A DNA stretch of 64,000 nucleotides from the NCBI RefSeq assembly GCF_000336755.1, contig NZ_AOLK01000011.1, forward strand, positions 443,102 through 507,101, read 5' to 3'. Positions 24,862-33,734 of the stretch are shown piece after piece. The notes under the pieces are model-generated. The model was not told the DNA's origin and made no database searches. It saw nothing but the letters and a program-made list of their open reading frames with translations. The stretch's first letter is position 1. Every line of letters starts with the position of its first letter. The stretch comes from Haloferax elongans ATCC BAA-1513 (GTDB lineage: Archaea; Halobacteriota; Halobacteria; Halobacteriales; Haloferacaceae). The position numbers were made by a program, and so were the translations under genes.

Positions 24862-26097
24862 ATGGACATCTCGAACATCGTCACCGACGAGTTCCCGACT
24901 GTTGGGCCCGACGCGCGCGTCTCAGAGTTACAGGGCGTGTTCCATGAGACGGGGACGAAGGCCATCGTCGTCGCCGCCGACGACGGGTACCACGGGTTGG
25001 TCACGCTGCGGCAGTTGAACGCCGCCCATCGCGACCCCGACGCCAAGGCTCGGAGTATCCTCTGGCATCCGGCGACGGTCGCGCCGGACGAGAACGTTCG
25101 ACAGGTCGCCCGCCTCATCCTCGCGAGCCAGAGTGAGGTCCTGCCCGTCTTCGAAGCCGACGACCTCGTCGGCATCGTCTCCGCCGACGACGTACTGGCC
25201 GAAGTACAGGAGTACCTCAGCGTGCTGACCGTCGAGGACGTCTACACCGACTCGCTCGTCACCATCGACGAAGACACCACCTTCGGGGAAGCGCTCCACA
25301 CGTTCCGAAAGAACCGCATCACTCACCTCCCCGTCACCGACGGCGACACCGTCGTCGGCGTCGTCAGCCTCTACGACGTGCTTGGATTCACGACGAGAGC
25401 TGTCGATAAGGCCTCGGGCGGTGCGTCGAGCGGGTTCGACGTCGCCGCTGGTGAGGCTGCTCCGGGATTCCGTTCACCCGGCGGGATGGGAGAACGAGCC
25501 GGAGAAATCGACCGCCTGCTCGACCTGCCGGTCGCCGACGTGATGAGCGCGCCAATCGAGACGGCACTCCCCGAAGAGGGACTCGACCACGCTGTCGAGC
25601 GAATGCTGACCGAGGGTGTCTCGTCGCTCATCGTCATTCAGGAGGACGCGCCCGCAGGCATCGTCACCAAAACAGACGTGCTTCGCTCGCTGACGTGGAC
25701 TGGCGAGACGCGGCCGCCCGTCCAGATTACGAACGTCGACTTGTTGGACGACATCTCCCGCGACGAAGTCGTCGAGATGATAGACGGGCTGACCGGGAAA
25801 TTCGGCGGTATCACGCTGCTCGAAGCCAACATCCACTTGCAGGAACACGACGAGAAGCTTCGTGGAACGCCACTCATCCTGGCTCGGGTACGGCTCTACA
25901 CGGACAAGGGCCACTTCCTCGGAACGGGGGAGGGATACGGTGCGTCACACGCGCTGCATCTCGCTCGAAACGTCGTCGAACGGCAGTTGCTCGAAGGGAA
26001 GACGCACGTCGAGACCAAGAAACCGCCGTCAGACCCCGAAGAGTACTGGTCGAAAGTGTTCGGCTGGTGGCTGACTGCACCGCCTCGTCGGCGCTGA
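24862..26097 (+). CDS. Four-CBS protein with probable HPF/RaiA-like C-terminal domain
   Basis: A 411-residue cytoplasmic protein. Four CBS motifs lie at about residues 7-58, 67-118, 125-177 and 226-275, forming two Bateman modules that normally bind adenine nucleotides. Residues about 285-385 (LLEANIHLQEHDEKLRGTPLILARVRLYTDKGHFLGTG ... ALHLARNVVERQLLEG) resemble the S30AE/HPF ribosome hibernation fold, a pairing known in some archaeal CBS proteins. It could therefore couple energy status to ribosome inactivation. The HPF assignment is by pattern only. ATG 24862 used; codons upstream are antisense to rtcB. Confidence 0.75.
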   Translation: MDISNIVTDEFPTVGPDARVSELQGVFHETGTKAIVVAADDGYHGLVTLRQLNAAHRDPDAKARSILWHPATVAPDENVRQVARLILASQSEVLPVFEADDLVGIVSADDVLAEVQEYLSVLTVEDVYTDSLVTIDEDTTFGEALHTFRKNRITHLPVTDGDTVVGVVSLYDVLGFTTRAVDKASGGASSGFDVAAGEAAPGFRSPGGMGERAGEIDRLLDLPVADVMSAPIETALPEEGLDHAVERMLTEGVSSLIVIQEDAPAGIVTKTDVLRSLTWTGETRPPVQITNVDLLDDISRDEVVEMIDGLTGKFGGITLLEANIHLQEHDEKLRGTPLILARVRLYTDKGHFLGTGEGYGASHALHLARNVVERQLLEGKTHVETKKPPSDPEEYWSKVFGWWLTAPPRRR

Positions 26098-26208
26098 CCG
26101 ACTCCGCCGGTCCTTCACTCGGACGCGTTCTATCGAGACACCCGAGTCACTGGTGACAAAACCGCCGGGTGCCACAACTTCTATTGAACTACCTCTCGCA
26201 CGTTTCGT

Positions 26209-28824
26209 ATGGACGGTCCCGAACAACGACCGCCGGCCGAGGACCATTCTCCCTTGGCTGTCCTCTACGTCGGTCGGGACCCGGATTTCGCCGACTTAGT
26301 CGAGACGGCACTCGAACGGCACGTCGACGCGTTCGACGTTCGAACCGAAACGTCTCTCATCGACGGTATCTCGGCTGTCGAAACCGGTGATTTCGACTGC
26401 GTCGTCTGCGAAAACCACCTTCGCGACGGTGACGGCTTAGGACTTCTCACGGCGGTTCGCGCACAGTCTCCGATGCTTCCGTGTATTCTCTACGTTGCCG
26501 ACGGCGACGAGTCGGTCGCCAGTCGCGCCATCTCGATGGGCGTGAGCGACTACGTTCGTCGCGACAGCGGCAACGAGGACTTCCGCCTCCTCGCCAACCG
26601 AATTCGAAACGCTGTCGACCAACACCGCGTTCAGTCACGACTCGTCGAGTCGGACTCGACGCTCACAGCGGTCTACGAACGAATCTCTGACGGCGTCTTC
26701 GCCGTCGACGACAACTGGCGCGTCGTCTACTGGAACGAACCGCTGGAGGCACAAACGAACATCTCTGCCGAGGAAATTCGCGGTCACGACCTCCGCGAAC
26801 TCTTTCCGAAGGCACGGAAGTCCGATATCGCCCACGCACTCGAACGCGCCATGGTGACACAGGAGCCCCAGACTATCGAGACGTTCGTCGACGTGCTCGA
26901 TGCTCGGGTCGAAGCACGCATCTACCCCGACGAAGATGGCCTGACCGTCTGCGTGCGCGACGGGACAGATGCCGAGCGTTTCGACCCCGAGCACAAAGCG
27001 GTCTTCTCGCGGATGACTGACGCCTTCTTCGCCGTCGACGACGCGTGGCGACTCACCTACGTCAACGACCGCGCCGAGGCGTTGATGAACCGGACCCGCG
27101 ACGTCGAACTCGGCGACCACCTCTGGGAGGCGTTTCCAGAGTTGGTCGGAACCGAGGTTCATCAGGAGTACCTCGAAGCGATGGAGTCCGGCGAGCCGAA
27201 GACACTCGAATTTCACGGCATGCTCTCGGACGCGTGGTACGAGGCGAGATTGTACCCGTCGGAGTCGGGACTCTCGGTTTACTTCCGCGACACGACCGAG
27301 AAACGGGAGGCGGCCCAAGAACTTCGTGACCGACACACACGACTGCAGACACTCGTCAAGAACCTCCCGGTCGCCTCGGCTGTCGTCGACACCGATGGAA
27401 CCGTCACGTTCTCCGAGGGGAAGGCGCTGGAGCCACTCTCGATAACGCCGAAAATCGCCGCTGGGGAATCTATCTTCGACCTCTACGCCGACGTGCCACC
27501 CATCGTCGATGGATTGCGTCGCGCGCTTGACGGGGAGGCGGTGAACTTCACGGTCGAAATCGAGGGGCAGACGTTCGAAGCGTGGGCCGAGCCAGTCTTC
27601 GACGACGACGGGACTGTCGAAGAGGCCATCGTCGTCGCAATCGACGTGACAGACCGCGCCCGTCTCGAATACGCACTCCGCGACCTCCAGACGGTCGCAC
27701 GCGACCTGCTTCAGGTCGAGACGCGCGACGAGGTGGCATCGGTCGCGGTCGATGCAGTCAAAGAGGTAGTCGGATGGCCGATTGCTGCCGTCTGGTACTA
27801 CGATGACGAAAGCCAGTCGCTTGTCCCGGCCGCAGAGAGCGATTCGGCGCGAGCGATGGTCGGTGACGCGCCAATCTTCACCCCCGACACGGGCCTCGTC
27901 TGGGACGCCTACGACACGGGAGAGATACAGGTCTACGACCGTCTCGAAACGGAGACAGACGCGTTCAATCCGGACACGCCGCTGGAGTCCGAAGTGCACG
28001 TTCCGCTCGGGGAGTACGGCGTGCTCGTCGCTGGGTCGAGCGAGTCGGATTCGTTTTCGGACATCGACGTCGACTTGCTTCGCATCCTCTCGGCGACGGT
28101 CTCGTCGGCCATCGAGCGCGCCGAGCGCGAACAGAAACTCAGAGATAGAGAGTCCGAACTCGCGGCCGCAAACGAACGCCTCGACGAGTTCGTCTCGGTC
28201 GTCGCTCACGACCTTCGGAACCCACTTTCGGTCGCAAAGGGATACCTCGAAATCGCGCTCGATACGCACGACCCAGAGCACTTCGAGAAGATAGAGACGG
28301 CGCTCGACCGAATGAACCTGCTCGTCGACGACTTGCTCACGCTCGCTCGCCACGGCTCGCCCAGTGTCGAGCGGGAGGCGGTCGAGCTTCGGTCCGTGGT
28401 CACTCACGCGTGGAGTTTCGTCGAGACGAACGACGCGACGCTCCAAGCGAATGGACTGGGTGTCGCCGTCGGAGACGGGAGTCGCCTGCTCCAACTGTTC
28501 GAGAACCTCTTTCGGAACGCAGTGGAACACGGTGGGTCAGCGGTCGACATCGCAGTCGGCCGACTCGACGACGACTCGGGCTTCTACGTCGAAGACGACG
28601 GACCGGGAATTTCGGAGGACGACCGACAACAGGTGTTCGACCACGGCTATACGACCAGCACGACCGGAACGGGGTTCGGTCTCGCTATCGTGAGAGACAT
28701 CGCCGACGCACACGGCTGGTCGGTTCACCTCTCCGAGAGTGACTGCGGCGGTGCCCGGTTCGAGTTCAGGGGTGTCGAATGGGTAGACAACCCCACCCAC
28801 GAACAGGAAGTACAGAACGACTGA
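26209..28824 (+). CDS. Multi-domain sensor histidine kinase (receiver-PAS-GAF-HisKA-HATPase)
   Basis: An 871-residue soluble kinase without membrane segments. In order: a receiver-like domain (about 15-130) in which the phosphorylated Asp is replaced by Glu68 (VVCENHLRDGDG); two PAS domains (145-260 and 265-375) repeating AVDDxWRxxYxN; a third PAS (385-485); a GAF domain (500-640); HisKA with His667 in VVAHDLRNPLS; and HATPase with ENLFRNAVEHG, VEDDGPGIS and GTGFGLAIV. It is typical of haloarchaeal kinases that sense redox or light. No cognate regulator is adjacent. Confidence 0.92.
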   Translation: MDGPEQRPPAEDHSPLAVLYVGRDPDFADLVETALERHVDAFDVRTETSLIDGISAVETGDFDCVVCENHLRDGDGLGLLTAVRAQSPMLPCILYVADGDESVASRAISMGVSDYVRRDSGNEDFRLLANRIRNAVDQHRVQSRLVESDSTLTAVYERISDGVFAVDDNWRVVYWNEPLEAQTNISAEEIRGHDLRELFPKARKSDIAHALERAMVTQEPQTIETFVDVLDARVEARIYPDEDGLTVCVRDGTDAERFDPEHKAVFSRMTDAFFAVDDAWRLTYVNDRAEALMNRTRDVELGDHLWEAFPELVGTEVHQEYLEAMESGEPKTLEFHGMLSDAWYEARLYPSESGLSVYFRDTTEKREAAQELRDRHTRLQTLVKNLPVASAVVDTDGTVTFSEGKALEPLSITPKIAAGESIFDLYADVPPIVDGLRRALDGEAVNFTVEIEGQTFEAWAEPVFDDDGTVEEAIVVAIDVTDRARLEYALRDLQTVARDLLQVETRDEVASVAVDAVKEVVGWPIAAVWYYDDESQSLVPAAESDSARAMVGDAPIFTPDTGLVWDAYDTGEIQVYDRLETETDAFNPDTPLESEVHVPLGEYGVLVAGSSESDSFSDIDVDLLRILSATVSSAIERAEREQKLRDRESELAAANERLDEFVSVVAHDLRNPLSVAKGYLEIALDTHDPEHFEKIETALDRMNLLVDDLLTLARHGSPSVEREAVELRSVVTHAWSFVETNDATLQANGLGVAVGDGSRLLQLFENLFRNAVEHGGSAVDIAVGRLDDDSGFYVEDDGPGISEDDRQQVFDHGYTTSTTGTGFGLAIVRDIADAHGWSVHLSESDCGGARFEFRGVEWVDNPTHEQEVQND

Positions 28825-28877
28825 CGATTGTGTTCAGTTGTCGCGGTCGGTCGTCAAGTCGGTCGTTGAGCCGATCG

Positions 28878-29138
28878 TCAGTCGGCGGCCGCGTCTAGCT
28901 TTTCTCGCAGTCGCTCGGGGTCGACTTGGAATTTGAACGCCGGACGGCCATCGACGTAGACGTACGGGACTCGATCGCCGTACTCCTCCGCGAGTGCTCT
29001 GTCTGTGTCCACGTCGACGACGTCGATATCGACCGGAACGCCCGTGGACGCTGCGACCTCGTGGATGGTCTCTTCGGCGACCTCACAGAGGTGGCAGTCC
29101 TCGCGTGTGTAGATCACGATTGGGACAGGGTCGCTCAT
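28878..29138 (-). CDS. Glutaredoxin-like protein
   Basis: An 86-residue thioredoxin-fold protein with dithiol active site CHLC (Cys15, Cys18) in YTREDCHLCEVAEETI, the cis-Pro loop RVPYVYVDG and a C-terminal helix. It reduces disulfides in the cytosol. Haloarchaea use gamma-glutamylcysteine rather than glutathione, so the physiological reductant may differ. I use ATG 29138 (MSDPVPIVIY), since the extension to 29207 has no homologous look. Confidence 0.85.
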   Translation of the reverse strand: MSDPVPIVIYTREDCHLCEVAEETIHEVAASTGVPVDIDVVDVDTDRALAEEYGDRVPYVYVDGRPAFKFQVDPERLREKLDAAAD

Positions 29139-29362
29139 TGGGTCACTAGTGGGGTACGCCCGCTCATTAGTCCATCTCTGTTCGGCGGAACGTGTCTCTG
29201 TAACCACTGAATTATCCGAATAGTTACGATATTCTATACACTCGTGTACTAAGTAGAGTACTTGTCAAATACATCTATTATGAATTCACTATGATTATCA
29301 AAAGCCGCCTTTGTCATGCGATTTTGGGTAATATATCAGTCAATAATGTAAATATTCATTGT

Positions 29363-29404
29363 TTGATAAAATGTCGCAGCATTTCTAAGCCCACCGTAGA
29401 AATG
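29363..29404 (+). promoter_or_regulatory. Promoter with palindromic operator candidate
   Basis: In the 285-base AT-rich gap (29139-29423) before the sugar transporter, TTGATAAAAT (29363-29372) is a TATA candidate. It is followed by a perfect inverted repeat CATTTCTA (29380-29387), 9-base spacer, TAGAAATG (29397-29404). The repeat would cover the transcription start, as expected of a repressor operator. Confidence 0.5.
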
Positions 29405-29423
29405 TCATTGTCAAGTACGAACT

Positions 29424-30845
29424 ATGACAGACGATAGTGTCTCATCAGCTTCCGGGGGTGGGCGAAACCGGTTCGTCTACGTAACGGCCGCACTTGCCGC
29501 GCTCAACGGACTCCTCTTCGGGTTCGACACGGGTGTCATCTCGGGGGCGTTCCTGTACATCAAAGATACGTTCACGATGAGCCCGCTCGCCCAGGGTATC
29601 GTCGTGAGCGGGGCGCTCCTCGGCGCTGCGTTCGGTGCCGCGCTCGGTGGACACCTCGCCGACCGCTGGGGGCGGCGGCGACTCATTCTCGTCAGCGCCG
29701 TCGTGTTCTTCGTTGGGTCGCTCGTGATGGCCATCGCACCGACCGTCGAGGTGTTGGTCGTCGGGCGGCTCATCGACGGCGTCGCTATCGGCTTTGCGTC
29801 CATCGTTGGCCCGCTGTATCTCTCGGAGATTGCGCCGCCGAAGGTTCGGGGGTCGCTCGTCTCTTTGAACCAACTCGCCGTCACCGTCGGTATCCTCTCG
29901 TCGTACTTCGTCAACTACGCCTTTGCCGACGCCGGGCAGTGGCGCTGGATGCTCGGGACGGGGATGGTCCCCGCGCTCATCCTCGGTGCCGGAATGGTGT
30001 TTATGCCGGAGAGCCCGCGGTGGCTCGTCGAACACGGGCGCGAGAAGCAAGCGCGAGACGTGCTCTCGCAAACCCGCACTGACGACCAGATTCGCGCCGA
30101 ACTCGACGAGATTCGAGAGACTATCGAACAGGAAGATGGGAGCATCCGCGACCTCCTCGAACCGTGGATGCGCCCGGCGCTCGTCGTGGGTGTCGGCCTC
30201 GCCGTGCTCCAGCAGGTTACCGGTATCAACACGGTCATCTACTACGCGCCGACCATCCTCGAATCGACCGGCTTCGAGTCTTCGGCGTCCATCCTCGCCA
30301 CGGTCGGTATCGGCGTCGTCAACGTGGTGATGACCATCGTGGCTGTCTTGCTCATCGACCGAACTGGGCGGCGTCCGCTCCTGTCGGTCGGTCTCGTCGG
30401 GATGACGCTCACGCTCTTCGGTCTGGGTGCAGCGTTCTACCTCCCCGGCCTGTCTGGTCTCGTCGGGTGGATTGCCACGGGCAGTCTGATGCTCTACGTG
30501 GCGTTCTTCGCTATCGGCCTCGGCCCGGTCTTCTGGCTCCTCATCTCGGAGGTGTACCCGCTGAAGGTTCGCGGGACCGCCATGGGTGTCGTGACCGTGT
30601 TCAACTGGGTCGCCAACCTCGCCGTCTCGCTGACCTTCCCCATCATGGTCGGCGCGATTACGAAAGCCGGGACGTTCTGGGTGTACGGGATTCTCAGCGC
30701 CGTGGCGCTGGCTTTCACCTACGTGTTCGTCCCCGAGACGAAGGGTCGGTCGCTGGAGGCTATCGAGTCGGACCTCCGCGACAGTATGCTCGGCCGTCAG
30801 GACGCCGACGCGCCCTCGGACGTCGCGTGGAGCGACGACGACTGA
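29424..30845 (+). CDS. MFS sugar transporter (sugar porter family)
   Basis: A 473-residue, 12-helix major facilitator of the sugar porter family. Signatures are GFDTGVISGAFLYIK in helix 1, RWGRRRL between helices 2 and 3, PESPRWLVEHGR after helix 6, the QQVTGINTVIYYAPTI motif in helix 7 and PETKGRSLE at the end. It imports a sugar, probably with H+ or Na+. Monocistronic, behind a long AT-rich promoter with a palindromic site (29380-29404), so expression is probably regulated by sugar. Confidence 0.93.
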   Translation: MTDDSVSSASGGGRNRFVYVTAALAALNGLLFGFDTGVISGAFLYIKDTFTMSPLAQGIVVSGALLGAAFGAALGGHLADRWGRRRLILVSAVVFFVGSLVMAIAPTVEVLVVGRLIDGVAIGFASIVGPLYLSEIAPPKVRGSLVSLNQLAVTVGILSSYFVNYAFADAGQWRWMLGTGMVPALILGAGMVFMPESPRWLVEHGREKQARDVLSQTRTDDQIRAELDEIRETIEQEDGSIRDLLEPWMRPALVVGVGLAVLQQVTGINTVIYYAPTILESTGFESSASILATVGIGVVNVVMTIVAVLLIDRTGRRPLLSVGLVGMTLTLFGLGAAFYLPGLSGLVGWIATGSLMLYVAFFAIGLGPVFWLLISEVYPLKVRGTAMGVVTVFNWVANLAVSLTFPIMVGAITKAGTFWVYGILSAVALAFTYVFVPETKGRSLEAIESDLRDSMLGRQDADAPSDVAWSDDD

Positions 30846-30875
30846 GCAGTCAGAACCGCACTCAGAATTCGGTGT

Positions 30876-31301
30876 TCACTCGTTGACGACGTTCGTGAAC
30901 TCGTCGATGGGCATGACCGAGTAATCGACGCTCAGCGTGTCTCGCGTCGCGCGAATCCGTCCGACGAACGTCGAGATATCCTGTAGTTGTCCTTCGAGGA
31001 CGAACAGTTCCATGCAGTAGTGGTTGCCGACGTGGTTGTGGAAGTTGGACTTGACGAGACCCTCGTACTCGTGGCGGAGTCCCATCATACGCTCTTCGAC
31101 GCTCGTCGTCTCGTAATCGAAGATGACGGTGACGACGGCCATCAGGTCGCGGTCTTCGAGGCGCTTGTCTTCGAACTCCCCGAGGAGATTCCGCGCTGCC
31201 TCTCGGACGACTTCACTGCGGCCGGTGTACCCGTGTTCTCCGGCGAACGAGTCGATTCGTTCGAGTAATTCCTCCGGCATCGAGACACTGACGACGGTCA
31301 T
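30876..31301 (-). CDS. nikR: Nickel-responsive regulator NikR
   Basis: A 141-residue ribbon-helix-helix repressor. The N-terminal RHH ([38 protein letters not shown]) is followed by the ACT-like metal domain, whose high-affinity nickel ligands His77, His88, His90 and Cys96 match the E. coli positions (76, 87, 89, 95) with an offset of one. It represses nickel uptake when nickel is abundant. No nickel transporter, urease or hydrogenase gene lies in this window, so its targets are elsewhere. Direct repeats in its own promoter suggest autoregulation. Confidence 0.9.
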   Translation of the reverse strand: MTVVSVSMPEELLERIDSFAGEHGYTGRSEVVREAARNLLGEFEDKRLEDRDLMAVVTVIFDYETTSVEERMMGLRHEYEGLVKSNFHNHVGNHYCMELFVLEGQLQDISTFVGRIRATRDTLSVDYSVMPIDEFTNVVNE

Positions 31302-31309
31302 ATATTAAC

Positions 31310-31333
31310 TCGAATGCCTTCGAATGATAAATA
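31310..31333 (-). promoter_or_regulatory. nikR promoter with tandem TCGAATG repeats
   Basis: TCGAATG occurs at 31310-31316 and 31320-31326, one helical turn (10 bases) apart, just upstream of nikR. On the - strand ATATTTATC (about 31326-31334) lies about 27 bases before the ATG and is a good TATA element, so the repeats cover the region between TATA and start. Confidence 0.4.
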
Positions 31334-31563
31334 TTGGTATCAACTGAGTTGGTGTGTCGGAGACTCGTCAGTAAATCTCCGTCTTCGGCACGAAGTTTCA
31401 GCGAATTTGGACTACCCACAGACATCGAAAAAGTACCTGCGAACTGGTTCCTGTCGGTCGATTTCGGCACATTCACTCTAACGCGACTGTTTTCAACCGA
31501 GATAACTGAGGCGAACCGTTGATATAGAAGAAGCGACCAGTCACGAACCAGTCGAATCCTCGT

Positions 31564-32064
31564 ATGGCGAGCACATCTGATTCCGACCTATCCGAGACCC
31601 GCATCCACGAGGTGTTGAGTAACGACCGCCGACGGATGGCGATCGAATTCCTACAGGACACCGAAGAACTGACGCTCCGTGACCTTTCTGAGCGCATTGC
31701 GGAGGCAGAGACGGGGGAGACGCCGCCCCCACGAAACATCAGACAGAGCGCGTACGTCTCACTCCAACAGACGCACATCCCGAAGTTGTCCGAACTGGAC
31801 ATCGTCTCCTACGACGAGAACTCGAAAGTCGTCGCGCTGGAGGAGGCGTCCGACGTCACCGTCTACATGGAGGTCGTTCCCGAGGGCGAACTCTCGTGGA
31901 GCGAGTACTACGCTGCACTCGCTGCGCTCGGAATCGTTCTCATGATTGCGGTCGCTGTCGGTGTGCCGCTCCTCACCGACGCCGGGGCTCCGCTTCTCGC
32001 CTCGCTCGTCTTCGCCGTCCTCGGTGGGTCTGCCGTCTACCAACGCTGGTCACAACAGCACTGA
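31564..32064 (+). CDS. Winged-helix domain protein with two C-terminal TM segments (DUF7344-like)
   Basis: A 166-residue protein. Residues about 12-95 form a winged helix of the haloarchaeal DUF7344 type (IHEVLSNDRRRMAIEFLQDTEELTLRDLSERIAEAE... YVSLQQTHIPKLSELDIVSYDENSKVV). Residues 112-160 hold two membrane helices (YYAALAALGIVLMIAVAVGVPLL, LLASLVFAVLGGSAVY). This would make a membrane-bound DNA-binding regulator, a layout common in haloarchaea with unknown signals. It starts at ATG 31564. Confidence 0.8.
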   Translation: MASTSDSDLSETRIHEVLSNDRRRMAIEFLQDTEELTLRDLSERIAEAETGETPPPRNIRQSAYVSLQQTHIPKLSELDIVSYDENSKVVALEEASDVTVYMEVVPEGELSWSEYYAALAALGIVLMIAVAVGVPLLTDAGAPLLASLVFAVLGGSAVYQRWSQQH

Positions 32065-32206
32065 CCGGACACACACTCCACACGAACCGACCGTGCTCGT
32101 CTCACTATTCTCCCTCGCGTAAAATCCGTCATCAACGTTTGAATCAGTCATATTCTGGGAATCCCAGACACAATCAAGTAGCCATGGCGAAATTCTTCAC
32201 TCGAAT

Positions 32207-33175
32207 ATGAGTTACGCTGTCGTGCTCAGCGACTTTCACATGGTGGACCCCACCCACCAGCGTCGCATCCTCGGCGACGTGGCCGATGTCACGACCGCCG
32301 AACTCGGGTCGGTCAAGGCGCTCGTGGAGGCCTGCGAGGCGGCCGACGCCGACGCCGTCGTGACCGACATCAACACGCCCGTCACCGCGGACGCGCTCGA
32401 CACCCTCGATTTGTCCGTCGTCGCACGCGCGGCGGTCGGGTTCGAAAACATCGACGTTGCGGCCGCCGACGACTGCGGCGTCGTCGTCACGAACGTCCCG
32501 TCGTACTGCACCGACGAGGTCGCAACCCACTCGGTCGCGCTCCTCCTGTCGTGTATCCGCGCGACACCCTCTTACGACCGGGCCGTCCGCGCTGGCGAGT
32601 GGCCCGCGACGCCCGGACGCGAACTCCATCGCATGAAGGGTCGCACGCTCGGCTTTCTCTCGTTCGGCGCGATTGCCCAGCGAACCGCCGAACTATGCAG
32701 TGGGTTCGGCCTCGATTTCGTCGCCTACGACCCCTACGTCGACGACGACACCCTCGCCGAATACGGCGTCGAGCGCGTCACGCTCTCGGACCTCTACGCC
32801 CGCGCCGACTACCTCTCTGTCAACGCGCCCGCGACGCCCGAGACGCGCGGCATGGTCGATACCGACGCCTTCGCCGCCCTCGACGACGACGCTATCGTCG
32901 TCAACACCGGCCGCGGGGAAGTCATCGACGAAGCCGCACTCGTGGATGCGCTCCGCGAGGGCGACATCGCGGCCGCCGGACTCGACGTGTTCGAGACCGA
33001 ACCGCTCCGCGAGGACTCACCGCTCCGCGAACTGGAAAACGCGGTTCTCTCGCCCCACGCTGCGTGGTGCTCGGCCGAGGCTCGTGCCGAAGTCAACGAG
33101 CAGACCGCGAGGGACATCAAGCGCGTCTTCGCGGGCGAAGAACCGACTGCGAAAGTCGAACCCGAGTGGGACTGA
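32207..33175 (+). CDS. D-2-hydroxyacid dehydrogenase family (C-terminal-binding-protein/SerA-like)
   Basis: A 322-residue NAD-dependent dehydrogenase of the SerA/CtBP superfamily. The NAD-binding segment is KGRTLGFLSFGAIAQ, a slightly degenerate form of the usual G-x-G-x-x-G. The catalytic Arg is in NTGRGEVID, Glu in DVFETEPL and His in LSPHAAW. There is no C-terminal ACT domain, so it is not a full-length SerA. The substrate is unknown, perhaps phosphoglycerate or another 2-hydroxyacid. Just after it the base composition turns AT-rich. Confidence 0.85.
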   Translation: MSYAVVLSDFHMVDPTHQRRILGDVADVTTAELGSVKALVEACEAADADAVVTDINTPVTADALDTLDLSVVARAAVGFENIDVAAADDCGVVVTNVPSYCTDEVATHSVALLLSCIRATPSYDRAVRAGEWPATPGRELHRMKGRTLGFLSFGAIAQRTAELCSGFGLDFVAYDPYVDDDTLAEYGVERVTLSDLYARADYLSVNAPATPETRGMVDTDAFAALDDDAIVVNTGRGEVIDEAALVDALREGDIAAAGLDVFETEPLREDSPLRELENAVLSPHAAWCSAEARAEVNEQTARDIKRVFAGEEPTAKVEPEWD

Positions 33176-33195
33176 ATCGTCGTATTTCCAAATAA

Positions 33196-33400
33196 CTCGG
33201 TGAGAGCGTTCAACACCGAGATAGCGAAGAATTTGCTTTGTTCCTCTAAGTGAACAATCGATTGGTGGAACTGAAGAGCAAACACCTTGACGGGCGTCCT
33301 CAGAACGCTTTGCGTTTTGGTGTCTCTGAAACCAACGTTTTTCCGATGAGTCCGCAGAATCACGATTCTGCGAGGTGCGAACGAGACGCGTTGCGTCTCG
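33196..33400. repeat. Array of five perfect hairpins at the edge of an AT-rich island
   Basis: Inverted repeats: CTCGGTG/CACCGAG (33196-33220), AACGC/GCGTT (33304-33316), TTGGT/ACCAA (33317-33335), CGCAGAATC/GATTCTGCG with a 2-base loop (33353-33372), and CGAGACGC/GCGTCTCG with a 3-base loop (33382-33400). No convincing gene covers them. They could be a structured RNA, a mobile element remnant or a recombination site. I do not know which. Confidence 0.65.
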
Positions 33401-33734
33401 CCACGTTGCTGTCTGCTCACGCTTTCAAGTTCCTCCTAATCAACTATGGTGAATCTGTCGGGTGGGGGTCTATGAACACTCTGCTCAGTCGGCTTAGACA
33501 TGTATCTCTATTAGACTTAGTTAAATAAAATATAGTATAAAAATAATAGATTTAAAGTGGGAAAATTTACAGTGCTGTTGAAATTTGATTGATGTGGCGA
33601 AAGAAATTATCTTGGTATCTAAATCGTGAGGGTCTATAGCACCTTCAAGGCGCTATGTTGTGGAATATGTCACTTCCCATAGGATACAGAACAGAAATTG
33701 ATAAATATCTAACTAGAAAACTAATAGAATAGAA
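33401..33734. other. AT-rich intergenic stretch, no gene seen
   Basis: Markedly AT-rich compared with the rest of the window, especially 33530-33734, with runs such as TAAATAAAATATAG. It holds no open frame of believable composition. ATCTAACTAG near 33705-33715 may be the promoter of the lipoprotein gene at 33735. Composition suggests acquired DNA. Confidence 0.5.

Noticed and set aside
33250..33528. 92-codon frame across the hairpin array
   Set aside because: Its product simply translates the inverted repeats and has no homologous look. The hairpin structure explains the sequence better.
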